Source of the DNA: CAZUCD01 sp964618855
Lineage (GTDB): Bacteria; Sumerlaeota; Sumerlaeia; SLMS01; JANRJK01
DNA length: 16,748 nt
Reading direction: 5' to 3'
Assembly: GCA_964618855.1 (NCBI GenBank)
Contig: CAZUCD010000077.1
Span: forward strand, 1 to 16,748
In this document: positions 1 through 8,070 of the stretch, one piece after another
Position numbering within the stretch: the first letter of the stretch is position 1
How the letters are laid out: the number at the start of each line of letters is the position of its first letter
Program-made: the position numbers and the translations under genes
Notes under the pieces: model-generated
What the model was told of the DNA's origin: nothing
Database searches by the model: none
Seen by the model: the letters and a program-made list of their open reading frames with translations, nothing else

Positions 1-2773
1 ACTCGTAAAGCGCCCAGTTCCGCGCGGCGGTCACGCCGGGGCTGAACTCGCGCGCGATGCCGAATGCTGTCGTCCCCCCGAGGTTGTACGGGGCCACCGA
101 AAGCGTCTGCATGAACGTCGCCGTGCCGTGTGAGCTGTCCACGAAGTACAACTTGTTGCGGAACGGCGCGACATTGTCCCGCGCGACCAGATAGAGCAGG
201 CTCGAACTGTCGTCGAAGTCCCCGTCCAGCGAGGCGTCCTGCAGGTCCACGGTCAGCGCGAAGTTGACCGGAATGGCCTCGCCCGTCTGGCGCCTCAACC
301 GGATCAGGCGGTCCGAGTTCGTCTCCACCGTGAAGAAGAACCCGTCCTCGCGGACGAACAATCCTCGGTAGAGCCCCGCGGTGGTCTGCGCGAAATCCAC
401 CTTCGAAAGCGTCTGCCCGTTCAGGTGGTTGATGCGGTAGAGCGTCGCCTGGCTGCCGGGGACGGCGGGCTCCCGTGTGGAGAGTGCCCACAGGCTGCCC
501 GAGGTGCGGTCGAACGCGAGGCCGCGGAAGGCCTCATTCGCGTCGAGTGCAAGCGGCCCGACCGTCGTCTCCTGGAGCGTCAGCGTGTCGATCACCACGA
601 GCTTTGGCGAACCCTGCGGTGAGATCGCGTAGAATCGCGTGAAGTCGTGCCCCACGAAGTCGCCGCCGGCGTACTGGCCCGATTGAGGCGGGAACCAGCG
701 CTTGATGGTCGAGGAGGTCGAGTTGGGGTCGAACTCGAAGATCGTGTTCAGCGGATCGCCCGTGCCGGGGAAGGAGTTGTCGACCCCGAACGCGAATCCG
801 GGAGGCAGCGGATCATCGTTCAGGATGGTCGCTGTCGCCTCGCCCGACCCCGCGATGAACGCCGAGCCGGTTACCGGGGTGCGCAGACGCACGGAGAACT
901 GGCGGGAAACCTCGCGCGCGTCGTTGCCAATCGTCCCGACGAGGATGTTCGCCGTCGTCGCGGGGGGGATGATCTGGACGGAACCGCTCGCGGGGCCGTT
1001 GAAGTGCGTCCCGAGCTGTGCTGTGCCATCAAGCAGGTCGTACGCCACCGTCACAGTGGACGGATTCGCCGGGGTCAGAGTCACGGGGATCGAGACCAGG
1101 TTCGTCTGGAACGCGTTTCCCTCCGCGCCGCTGCCGGGCCCGATGGAGATCAGGCTGGTGCCCGCCGGAAGAACGCCCTGGCAAATGCGCACGTTGTCCA
1201 CAATCCACCAGAACCCGAAGTCCCCCTTGAACCGGAACCGGAAACGCACGTCGGGCTGATTGCGGATGATGTCGGCGACCTGAATGGAACGCGATGCGGG
1301 GAATCCCGTGTCGGGGTTGCCCGAGTTGGTGCTGGTCTGGAGCAGCAGCGTCGTCCAGTTCCCGCCGCCGTCGGTGCTCACCTCCACCGCCGCCTCCATG
1401 CCCGCGAAACCCTTGTAGATCTCGTCCCACTCGAGCGATGCGGTGATGATGTCCCCGACGGGGAAGCTCGGCGTGACCAGCGCGGTCTCCTCGTCGGCGG
1501 GCGAAACGCCGCACGCGTCGCTGTCGTAGATGGCAAACGGGAGCTCGATGGGGGACTGGAAGACGCGCACCTTTCCCGGGGCGCAGCTTGTCGGCGTCGT
1601 GAACTGCCATAGGTCGGTCGAGCCGCCGTTGAGGTCCACGTTCTGCCACCCCGCAGGCGGGGTCGTGCCGGAGGTTCCCGCAAAGGTCTCGTCGGCGCTG
1701 CAGATGCGGTCATCGTCGAGGATTGTCTGAATCGAGGCGGCACCCCCGATGGAGCCGGCGGATGGATTCGATATCGTGACGGTGAAGTCCTCGTCGAACT
1801 CCGGAAACACCTCGCCCGTGACGCTGATCGGGATCACTGCGGACACGGCATTGGCCGGGATGCTGAGCGTGGCGTTCGCCGCTGGCGTGAAGTCGCCCGC
1901 CGCTGCCCGCGCCGTTCCATCCACCGTCGAGTACTGGATCGACATGGCGTTGCTTTGCGGACCGACGATGGTCACGGGGACGTTCAGGACCGTGGTCCCG
2001 GAGTTCCCCTCCGCGACGGTTGCCGAGCCCACGCTGAACACCGGCGTGACGGGCGCGGTGAAGAGGTAGACGTAGCCGCTCGGCGGGAGCCCCGCCGCGG
2101 AGTTGCCCAGCAGGCAGGTGGCCGAAGGATCCGTGCCGAAGACCGGCGAGGTCCAAGATCCGGTCACCGCCGCCGAGCGCACGCTCGTGGTCGAGTTTCC
2201 CTTCAGCCCGATCTGGCAGGTGCCGGTCGAGGATGCCGCGACGCACGGACCGAAGATCACGCCGAGGGCGTTGAATCCCTCCGCCAGCACGATCTGGAAG
2301 TTCAGCCGCCCCGCGCTCCCGAGCCCCGTCGCCTGGTAGTCCTTGAACTGGATGATGAAGAACCGCGAGCCGATGTCCCCGAGCACCTCGGAGCGGATGC
2401 TCCCCGTCGGGGATGCGATGCGGGCGTTCAGGTTCCTGCCCATCGCGGAAAACGAATTCGAAGTCAGCGAGCTCGAGCTTGAAAGCGGATTGTAGTCGTT
2501 CGTCGAGGCCGCGCCACCGAAGCGGATCCACCCGTTCGTGGAGATCGAGACCTCGTTGTACACGTTGCCGTCGAAGGTGAATGGAAACCCGATCGGCACG
2601 TTGGAGAACACGACGTCATCCGCGGGGTGGAGGGCATGCAGCGTCCCGCCCCCGATCTCGGAGTACGTCGACTGGAAATGAGACACCTGGTATGCGGGGA
2701 CGAGCTGGGCCCGCGCGCCTGCGGCGAGTGATGCGAAGAGGAGCGCCACAAGGGCGGTGATGCGACGGATCAT
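1..2773 (-). CDS. Secreted Calx-beta / beta-propeller-like protein, C-terminus cut by window edge
   Basis: The minus strand reads open without a stop from ATG 2773 to the window edge, giving 924 visible residues; the 3' end is missing. The start is backed by AGGA seven bases upstream and by a Sec signal peptide (MIRRITALVALLFASLAAG, then ARAQ, about residues 1-23). After a beta-rich N-terminal domain (about 25-240), residues 246-355 form a Calx-beta domain, with the typical VAEGNSGTT opening and the ILDDD ending. Residues 358-531 resemble a MAM- or jelly-roll-like module (DETF...PAGW, then FWWIVDNVRIC). A second Calx-beta domain spans 540-654 (GAEGN, ending ILNDD). From 660 on, repeated short strands with 'GLAFDRTSGSLWAL' look like a beta-propeller. 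Calx-beta domains generally bind calcium and occur in large extracellular or surface proteins; an adhesive or structural role is inference. A sorting or anchoring signal could lie in the missing C-terminus. No catalytic motif is visible. Confidence 0.9.
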   Translation of the reverse strand, partial: MIRRITALVALLFASLAAGARAQLVPAYQVSHFQSTYSEIGGGTLHALHPADDVVFSNVPIGFPFTFDGNVYNEVSISTNGWIRFGGAASTNDYNPLSSSSSLTSNSFSAMGRNLNARIASPTGSIRSEVLGDIGSRFFIIQFKDYQATGLGSAGRLNFQIVLAEGFNALGVIFGPCVAASSTGTCQIGLKGNSTTSVRSAAVTGSWTSPVFGTDPSATCLLGNSAAGLPPSGYVYLFTAPVTPVFSVGSATVAEGNSGTTVLNVPVTIVGPQSNAMSIQYSTVDGTARAAAGDFTPAANATLSIPANAVSAVIPISVTGEVFPEFDEDFTVTISNPSAGSIGGAASIQTILDDDRICSADETFAGTSGTTPPAGWQNVDLNGGSTDLWQFTTPTSCAPGKVRVFQSPIELPFAIYDSDACGVSPADEETALVTPSFPVGDIITASLEWDEIYKGFAGMEAAVEVSTDGGGNWTTLLLQTSTNSGNPDTGFPASRSIQVADIIRNQPDVRFRFRFKGDFGFWWIVDNVRICQGVLPAGTSLISIGPGSGAEGNAFQTNLVSIPVTLTPANPSTVTVAYDLLDGTAQLGTHFNGPASGSVQIIPPATTANILVGTIGNDAREVSRQFSVRLRTPVTGSAFIAGSGEATATILNDDPLPPGFAFGVDNSFPGTGDPLNTIFEFDPNSTSSTIKRWFPPQSGQYAGGDFVGHDFTRFYAISPQGSPKLVVIDTLTLQETTVGPLALDANEAFRGLAFDRTSGSLWALSTREPAVPGSQATLYRINHLNGQTLSKVDFAQTTAGLYRGLFVREDGFFFTVETNSDRLIRLRRQTGEAIPVNFALTVDLQDASLDGDFDDSSSLLYLVARDNVAPFRNKLYFVDSSHGTATFMQTLSVAPYNLGGTTAFGIAREFSPGVTAARNWALYE

Positions 2774-3020
2774 CCTGCCATCCTGCAGAGCGCCGGATTC
2801 CGGCGCGGATTTGTGCAAGTAGGCCCGCCCCCCGGCCCGCGAGTCAGCAGGATTTGACGTGCGCATGCCGGCGCCATGATGAATCCGCTCCGGGAGGAGG
2901 CACCCCGACTTCAGGCAGGAGGCAGTGTGGGGCCACGATCTCCGGCGAGGAGGCCGGATTCCACGGGCAAACGGATCGATTTCGTGCTTGCATGGGCGGG
3001 GCACCAATCACAACGATGCG
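2774..3020. other. Divergent intergenic region
   Basis: This spacer separates the minus-strand Calx-beta gene from the plus-strand pair starting about 3021, so it should hold promoters for both. I see no clear -35/-10 pair. A purine-rich AGGAGG at 2917-2922 precedes GTG codons at 2925 (two bases) and 2927 (four bases). These spacings are short, and the peptides they would open (Arg/Gly/Pro-rich) do not look coding. They remain alternative starts for the frameshifted gene downstream. Confidence 0.4.
2790..2806. promoter_or_regulatory. 17-base near-perfect palindrome next to the ribosome binding site of the Calx-beta gene
   Basis: GCGCCGGA and TCCGGCGC face each other across one base. The right-hand gene-proximal edge is five bases from the AGGA (plus-strand 2781-2784) that serves the minus-strand start at 2773. 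As RNA it would make a seven-pair GC stem with a three-base loop in the 5' untranslated region; as DNA it could be a dimeric regulator's operator. No T run follows it on either strand, so it is not a standard terminator. The function is not known. Confidence 0.45.
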
Positions 3021-3809
3021 GTGAACTCAACAGCCCCGGCGGACGCGTCATCACCAGCGACCGGAGTCTGGTGTCAGGGTCTCCTGCTCCTCGCCTTGAC
3101 GACCGAAGCTACCTTCGCCGCCCGTGCGGCGAAGGCTTCCGAAACGCCGTGCTGCCCCGAGGGGTGGGACAAGCTTGCCACCTACGATCCCTTCCCACTC
3201 TGGATTCCCCCGGTGCCCCTTGGGGGGTGAAAACGCCGGTGAGCTTGATTTGTCGAGGCGTCGTGTCGAGCGGATCGCATCGGATGTTCTGTCAGTGTGA
3301 GAGCGTCGCGCTCTCTGCTGAGGGTGGAGACGCTATGGACCTCCGCATCAATCCGTTGAATCCACGCGAGTACTCTCGCAAGTCCGTGCCCTCCTCGATT
3401 CAATGGAACGGACCAGGAGTGCTGGACAAGTCTGACCCCAGCGGGCGACAGTTCTTTGTGGACACGTCCTCGCCGATCTCAACAACAACCATCTCCGTCA
3501 CGTCGGCAGAATGTAGCGGTTGCGCCAACGCAGGGAGCGAATCCGTGACCGAGACTATGCATGTCATGGTGCGCGATAAATGCGAGTGGGCACCTTCGGA
3601 TGGCCTCGGGAAATGGACGCGTGATGCATGCTGTCCGGGACCCGAATCCCATTCAGCATCCCAGCGGAACGTTTTTTCAGTACACGATTTGGGAAACCAA
3701 TTTCCAAACGGGGGAGGATTGCGAGACCGATTGCTATCTCTATCCCTCCGCCAACGCCCCCCCATGGCAGGTAAAGGGCAACGGAATCCCATGTGGAGGT
3801 CTGTCGTGA
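3021..3809 (+). pseudogene. Cys-rich secreted-type protein interrupted by two compensating frameshifts
   Basis: Three stretches in alternating frames each look coding while the other frames do not. Frame A (from about GTG 3021) gives a hydrophobic GLLLLALTTEATFAA stretch and then ETPCCPEGWDKLATYDPF, and stops at TGA 3228-3230 directly after a run of six G (3222-3227). A -1 shift there continues into VKTPVSLICRG and a Ser/Thr- and Cys-rich, strand-like segment (FFVDTSSPISTTTISVTS, CSGCANAG, DKCEWAPS). A +1 shift somewhere around 3600-3645 then restores frame A as HPSGTFFQYTIWETNFQ and ends IPCGGLS, stop 3807-3809. The net frame is preserved. The stop overlaps the GTG of the next gene. It could be a decayed gene, a pair of sequencing or assembly indels, or (less likely) a recoded gene. 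The start is uncertain, and the visible hydrophobic stretch lacks nearby basic residues. I recognise no family. Confidence 0.5.
3795..3799 (+). promoter_or_regulatory. Shine-Dalgarno GGAGG fixing the start at GTG 3806
   Basis: GGAGG lies six bases before GTG 3806 and inside the end of the preceding reading frame. It decides between a 451-residue protein starting here and a 761-residue frame open from 2876. The short form is preferred because it also begins with a signal peptide. Confidence 0.75.
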
Positions 3810-5161
3810 ACATCAAGACGAGATGCCTCACAGCAGCGGTCGCCATCCATGCCTGTGGGCTGCACGCTTCGCCACCCGAGATACCAGACTCCTTCGCGCG
3901 CCAGCAAAGCGTGCAAACTCGAGCGCTCGCGGAGATCGGGGTCGAATCCCACCGCCCAATCGTTCTGAACACATTCAGTTCGGATGAATGGACGAGTGCA
4001 ACACTGCTGGGGGCGCTCCGGACGGCAAACCCACTTGCACCGAATCAGGTCCCGACGGGACCCGCCGAAGCCTTCACGTGGAGGAGAGACTCGAACGGCC
4101 TGCCCGAGATCCGGGGACGTCACGCCTTTCGGCTGGGCGGACCCTACGTACTCGCGGGCGACTGGCCGAAGGTGGACGCGCTCCCCGCCCCGTCTGGTCT
4201 GTCCGGCTTTGTTGATTGGAAGCAGAAGTCAATCGACCTGGAGTGGTTGCCCGATGGTTCGGGGACATTGTCTGCCACCGTGATCGCGTGTTCCGCATTT
4301 CTTTGCGAGGTTGCCGAAACTGGTTCGAGCCGACATTCCATACCCGTCCCGCGCGAGAACTGGAGGTGGGTGCAGGAGTTGACAGGGCTGAAGCCTGGCG
4401 AGCTCCCGGCCACCGTGTGGCGCGACGGCACGGGACTTCCCTCACCCGGCGCAAGCATCGCCGTCGATGGATGCGCGTTCCGCGAGGCCGTGGACGCCAG
4501 CTTCTTCCGGGGTTTGAATCCGACGTGGACGGCGATCGCGAATCCCAGCAGCATGCCCACCCTGCGGATGCACCGGGCAGTCAGGTTCGTCGACCAAGGG
4601 CGCAGCCGGGTCGAGTTCTACGAGTCGGAAGAGGCGTACCACCGGGCGATGGCACTCGAGGCTCTGGGACCAAGGGCGGACTGGCTTCGTGATCCTGCGC
4701 TGAAGGCCGGGTACCAAGGGTTCGCCGTCCCCGCGGGCTTTGCCGCACTTTGCCGTCCCGTTGCGGCGTCGAAGTTCGGCTCCTACGACGCGAGCGTGAT
4801 GCTGCGGCTCGGCGGGATCGGCGATGGCAGGGGGCGGGTGCGCGTGATGGTCTGGAACGGCGCGGCGGGCGAACTCGACGGAATCCAGGCGAGGCTTGCG
4901 GCGTGGGACGGCAAGGCCGCGCTGGAGGCGCACATGGGCCTCGACGCGTGGGTGGTGTTCGACACGGCGACGGCGCCGAAGAACGACGCCGAGTGGATCA
5001 CCGTCGGCACCGACGGCGCCAAGGGTGGGCGGGCACTCATCTCGGAGGGCCCAGGTTCCGCCCTCGCACTGTTCGTCATCGCGGAGGACACAGGCGACGC
5101 GAACCTCGGCGTGGACTGGTTCGAGGTGCGATACCTCGACTGCAAGGACGAGATGCCGTAG
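3806..5161 (+). CDS. Secreted protein of unknown function, translationally coupled to upstream frame
   Basis: This is a 451-residue protein starting at GTG. The start has an ideal GGAGG six bases upstream and overlaps the TGA of the upstream frame (GTGA), which implies translational coupling. Residues 1-22 (MNIKTRCLTAAVAIHACGL) resemble a short Sec signal peptide. The mature part is rich in Gly, Ala, Trp and Asp, with scattered Cys (such as CSAFLC) and no transmembrane segment. A C-terminal domain of about 180 residues (YDASVMLRLGGIGDGRGRV to DWFEVRYLDCKDE) has alternating strands like a beta-sandwich. I recognise no family, no catalytic motif and no anchor. The same frame stays open upstream to 2876, but that extension is Arg/Pro-rich and crosses the neighbour, so I do not include it. 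The gene ends 35 bases from the convergent kinase gene; no terminator hairpin is evident between them. Confidence 0.8.
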   Translation: MNIKTRCLTAAVAIHACGLHASPPEIPDSFARQQSVQTRALAEIGVESHRPIVLNTFSSDEWTSATLLGALRTANPLAPNQVPTGPAEAFTWRRDSNGLPEIRGRHAFRLGGPYVLAGDWPKVDALPAPSGLSGFVDWKQKSIDLEWLPDGSGTLSATVIACSAFLCEVAETGSSRHSIPVPRENWRWVQELTGLKPGELPATVWRDGTGLPSPGASIAVDGCAFREAVDASFFRGLNPTWTAIANPSSMPTLRMHRAVRFVDQGRSRVEFYESEEAYHRAMALEALGPRADWLRDPALKAGYQGFAVPAGFAALCRPVAASKFGSYDASVMLRLGGIGDGRGRVRVMVWNGAAGELDGIQARLAAWDGKAALEAHMGLDAWVVFDTATAPKNDAEWITVGTDGAKGGRALISEGPGSALALFVIAEDTGDANLGVDWFEVRYLDCKDEMP

Positions 5162-5196
5162 GGGTACGATCCGTGGTGAGGTGACCGGGCGCGGCG

Positions 5197-7995
5197 CTAT
5201 TCCTCGCGCATCAGCCGGATCGCCGTCTCGAAGTCCTCGTCCCTGAAGTCCTTGCGCTGGAGGTGGGAGACGATGGGGCGCGCCTCGTTCAACCGTCCGA
5301 GGTGCAGGAGCGCCTGGGCAAAGGTCGACAGGTGGCGCAGTTCCGCGCTCTCGTAGTTGCGGACGTTGACGCGCGTTGCCTCGACGGCGCGGGACCACAG
5401 GGCGCGGGCGTTCTCGGTGCGGCCTGCGCGTTCCTCGACGCGCCCGAGGCCGACGAGGGCGCGGGAGAACCACTCGCGGTTCCACACGTCCTCGCGGTCT
5501 GCACGCTCCATGGGCTCGATGGTGGCGATCGCGGCGTCGTATTCCCTGCGGGCATCGGCCAGGTCGCCCTTGGCCTCCATGGCGCGCGCGGCGCGGCAGT
5601 GCGTCACGGCGAGCAGCCGCCTCCACCTCATGTTCGAGGGGTCGCGGCGGACGAGTTGCTGCATGATGTCGAGCGAGCGGAGGAACTCCTCGATGGCCGC
5701 GGCTAGCTCGCCCTTCGACTCGAGCACCCAGCCGAGCTTGTTGTGCATGAAGGCGAGGTTGCCGAAAGCCTGCATGTTGGAGGGGTTGGCGGCGTAGATG
5801 CGCGCGGTGATCTCCAGCGCGATGCGGTACTGGTCGAGCGACTCGTCGAGGCGCCCCCTCGCGCGCAGGATCCAGCCGTAGTTGCCGTGGGCCTCGGCGA
5901 GGGCGCGCTGCCATGGGTAGCTTGCCGGGTCGCGGGCGACCAGTTCCGAGGCGAGCTCCCGGTAGCGCCGGTTGCGGTCGAGCGCCTCGTCCAGACGCCC
6001 TCCGACGGCGAGGACGTCCGCAAGCGAGTCGTTGCACTTGGCGACCGCCTCCTTGATGCGCGGGTCAGCGGGCCGCGCGCGGAGCAGCGGCTCCAGCAGC
6101 GCCTCCTGGGCGAGGAAGGTCCGGCCCGCCTCCTCGAGCTGACCCTTCGCGCGCAGGATGCGCCCCATCGCCGCGCGGCACTCCGCGAACTCGAATTGCC
6201 AGTCGCGGTTGTCGGGATAGAGGGATGCGATGCCCTCGACGATGGAGAGCGCCTCTCGGATCGCGGCCTCGGCCCCCGCAGTGTCCCCCTGGTCCATGCG
6301 GACCTCGCCGACCTGGCGGAGCCCGATGGAGCGGCGCACGAGCATGTCGTTGGACATCTCGCCCGCGGGGAGTGCGTTGAAGTACGCCAGCGCGCGCTCG
6401 ACGACCGTGTCCAGGACCTCGACGCGCCCGATCATGCGGAGCTTGTCCGTCAGGTCGTTCATCATGTAGTTGAGTAGGTCCTCGGCGCGTGCGTGGTGCT
6501 CTCGGAGGCGCTGGGAGGCCTCGTCGAGGGCGCGCGCCTGGCGGCGCTTTTCCTCCTCCGCCTCGCCGATCCTGCGAAGCAGGTCCACGCGGACGGGCGA
6601 GTCCGGGATGCGCTCCGCCTGCACGCGGGCGAGGATAAGGTCGCCGTGCGAGAGCGCGGTCTGGGCGGACACGGCGAAGACCTTCGCGCGCAGCTCGAAC
6701 TGCGCGGGGTTCTCCGGCCAGAGGGTGCGCGCATTGCCGAGCATCACGAGGAGGTCGCCCCACTCCTTGTAGCCCTCGACGGCCTCCTCGAGCTTGCGCG
6801 CGACGGCGTCGGTGATTGCGACGGATTCGCGCCGCCGGGTGGCGCCGGTAAGGTAGTCCTGGAGCCTCTGGATGAACTCGGCGGCGGAGCCGACGCGGTT
6901 CCGCGGTTCGCGCTGCAGGGCGTCCATCGCGAGCGCGGAGAGCTCCGCGGGGATCTCACGGTCGCGCGCCCGGTCCTCCGGCCTGCGGATCTCGCACAGC
7001 GCCGCCTGGAAGATGAGCTGCTCGCTCGTCCGGCCCGGATGGGGGAAGTACCCTGTGAGGATGTAGTACAGGGTGCCCCCGAGAAGGAACACGTCGGTCC
7101 AAGGGCCGATGCGCTCCGCGGTGCGCTCGGTCTGCTCCGGTGCCATGAACGCTGGCGTCCCCGCGGGGTTCGTGGCGCGGCGGAGCGAGGGTGCGAGGTT
7201 GCGCGGCGCCCCGGGGATTTCCCTCTCGAGGCGGTCGTGGTTCCACACCACGGCGAGGCCCCAGTCCATCAGCACGACCTCGCCGAACTCCCCCACCATC
7301 ACCTGGGCTGGCTTGATGTCGCGGTGCACGATTCCGCGCGAGTGCGCGAACGCGACCGCCTGCCCGACGCCGATGAGGATGGGGATGTGCTTCGAGAGGA
7401 ACTCGGGGATGCCCAGCGTCACGAAGTCCTGGGTGATGAGCGCATCCCACGGCTTGCCGCGCACCAGCTTCATCGCGAGCAGGGGGCGGCCATCCTCGTC
7501 CAGTCCGAGGTCGTGCACGGGGGGGATGTTGGGATGCTCCAGCGCGGCGGTGGTCATCGCCTCCTGGCGGAAGGCGATCTCGTGCGCCCGGAAGGACGCG
7601 TCCTCCTCCCCCGAGTCGCACAGGTCTGTGCGGATGCGTTTGACGGCGATGCGTCGGCGTAGCGTGAGCTGCGTCGCCTCCCAGACTTCGCCGAAGCCGC
7701 CCTTCGCGATGAGGCTCTGGAGCGAGTACGTGGAGGGTTCCGGCGCCCACTCCTCCTTCGGGACGGAGGGCTTGAGCGATCCCCCCGGAGTGTCGTCGAA
7801 GGTCACGTGCCACACGGTGGCCATCTCGGCCTGGGTGGGCGGTGGCTCGGCCCTCCCGAGCGCGCGGCGCTGCTCGGACGAATCGACGTCCGAAAACGGC
7901 GGTTCGGCCGTGGTGTCCGCCCCGGACGGTGGGTTCTTGGCGTTTTCCTCGGAGTCTGCCATGGCGAGTGATCGACCCCCGTCGACCGTCCCCAA
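5197..7995 (-). CDS. Serine/threonine protein kinase with C-terminal TPR repeats, cytoplasmic
   Basis: 932 residues from TTG 7995; ATG 7962 (MADSEENAK) would give 921. The kinase domain covers about 90-385: glycine loop AKGGFGEVW (97-105), ATP lysine 119, catalytic HRD 224-226, metal-binding DWG 244-246, and APE 285-287 within GTPAFMAPEQ. DWG instead of DFG, as LMDWGLA, is usual for a bacterial PknB-like subgroup. Odd: the catalytic loop reads HRDIKPAQ, with Gln231 where Asn normally helps bind the second magnesium. A helical linker (about 480-530, AEDLLNYMMNDLTDKL) leads to TPR-like helix pairs to the C-terminus, probably for partner binding. No transmembrane segment is visible, unlike many bacterial kinases, so it should be soluble. 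It should phosphorylate Ser/Thr on unknown substrates. It lies 75 bases downstream of the subtilase on the same strand and may share its transcript. Confidence 0.95.
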   Translation of the reverse strand: MGTVDGGRSLAMADSEENAKNPPSGADTTAEPPFSDVDSSEQRRALGRAEPPPTQAEMATVWHVTFDDTPGGSLKPSVPKEEWAPEPSTYSLQSLIAKGGFGEVWEATQLTLRRRIAVKRIRTDLCDSGEEDASFRAHEIAFRQEAMTTAALEHPNIPPVHDLGLDEDGRPLLAMKLVRGKPWDALITQDFVTLGIPEFLSKHIPILIGVGQAVAFAHSRGIVHRDIKPAQVMVGEFGEVVLMDWGLAVVWNHDRLEREIPGAPRNLAPSLRRATNPAGTPAFMAPEQTERTAERIGPWTDVFLLGGTLYYILTGYFPHPGRTSEQLIFQAALCEIRRPEDRARDREIPAELSALAMDALQREPRNRVGSAAEFIQRLQDYLTGATRRRESVAITDAVARKLEEAVEGYKEWGDLLVMLGNARTLWPENPAQFELRAKVFAVSAQTALSHGDLILARVQAERIPDSPVRVDLLRRIGEAEEEKRRQARALDEASQRLREHHARAEDLLNYMMNDLTDKLRMIGRVEVLDTVVERALAYFNALPAGEMSNDMLVRRSIGLRQVGEVRMDQGDTAGAEAAIREALSIVEGIASLYPDNRDWQFEFAECRAAMGRILRAKGQLEEAGRTFLAQEALLEPLLRARPADPRIKEAVAKCNDSLADVLAVGGRLDEALDRNRRYRELASELVARDPASYPWQRALAEAHGNYGWILRARGRLDESLDQYRIALEITARIYAANPSNMQAFGNLAFMHNKLGWVLESKGELAAAIEEFLRSLDIMQQLVRRDPSNMRWRRLLAVTHCRAARAMEAKGDLADARREYDAAIATIEPMERADREDVWNREWFSRALVGLGRVEERAGRTENARALWSRAVEATRVNVRNYESAELRHLSTFAQALLHLGRLNEARPIVSHLQRKDFRDEDFETAIRLMREE

Positions 7996-8002
7996 TCAGC
8001 CG

Positions 8003-8007
8003 CCTCC
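8003..8007 (-). promoter_or_regulatory. Shine-Dalgarno GGAGG supporting the TTG 7995 start
   Basis: On the minus strand GGAGG stands seven bases before TTG 7995. The in-frame ATG at 7962 has no comparable purine-rich site. The site therefore favours the TTG start, although the extra eleven residues are not conserved sequence I can recognise. Confidence 0.55.
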
Positions 8008-8070
8008 GCGGGGAAAAGTGCAAGGGGACGTGCAAGGAGGGCCGCGGCCCGGCACCCGCCCCTGCGGTCC

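Noticed and set aside
3222..3230. Programmed -1 frameshift at GGGGGG-TGA
   Set aside because: A second, unrelated frameshift is needed downstream and no stimulatory structure is evident, so indels or decay are simpler; kept only as a finding to check.
2876..3805. Open 5' extension making a 761-residue protein with the 3806-5161 gene
   Set aside because: The early part is Arg/Pro-rich and not protein-like, and the start at 3806 has an ideal ribosome site plus signal peptide; part of the stretch belongs to the frameshifted neighbour.
4442..6037. 531-residue minus-strand open frame, and 6493-7662, 12995-14281, 647-1612 and 11172-12596 on either strand
   Set aside because: All are Arg/Ala/Gly-rich shadows of well-supported genes in another frame, with no recognisable domain.
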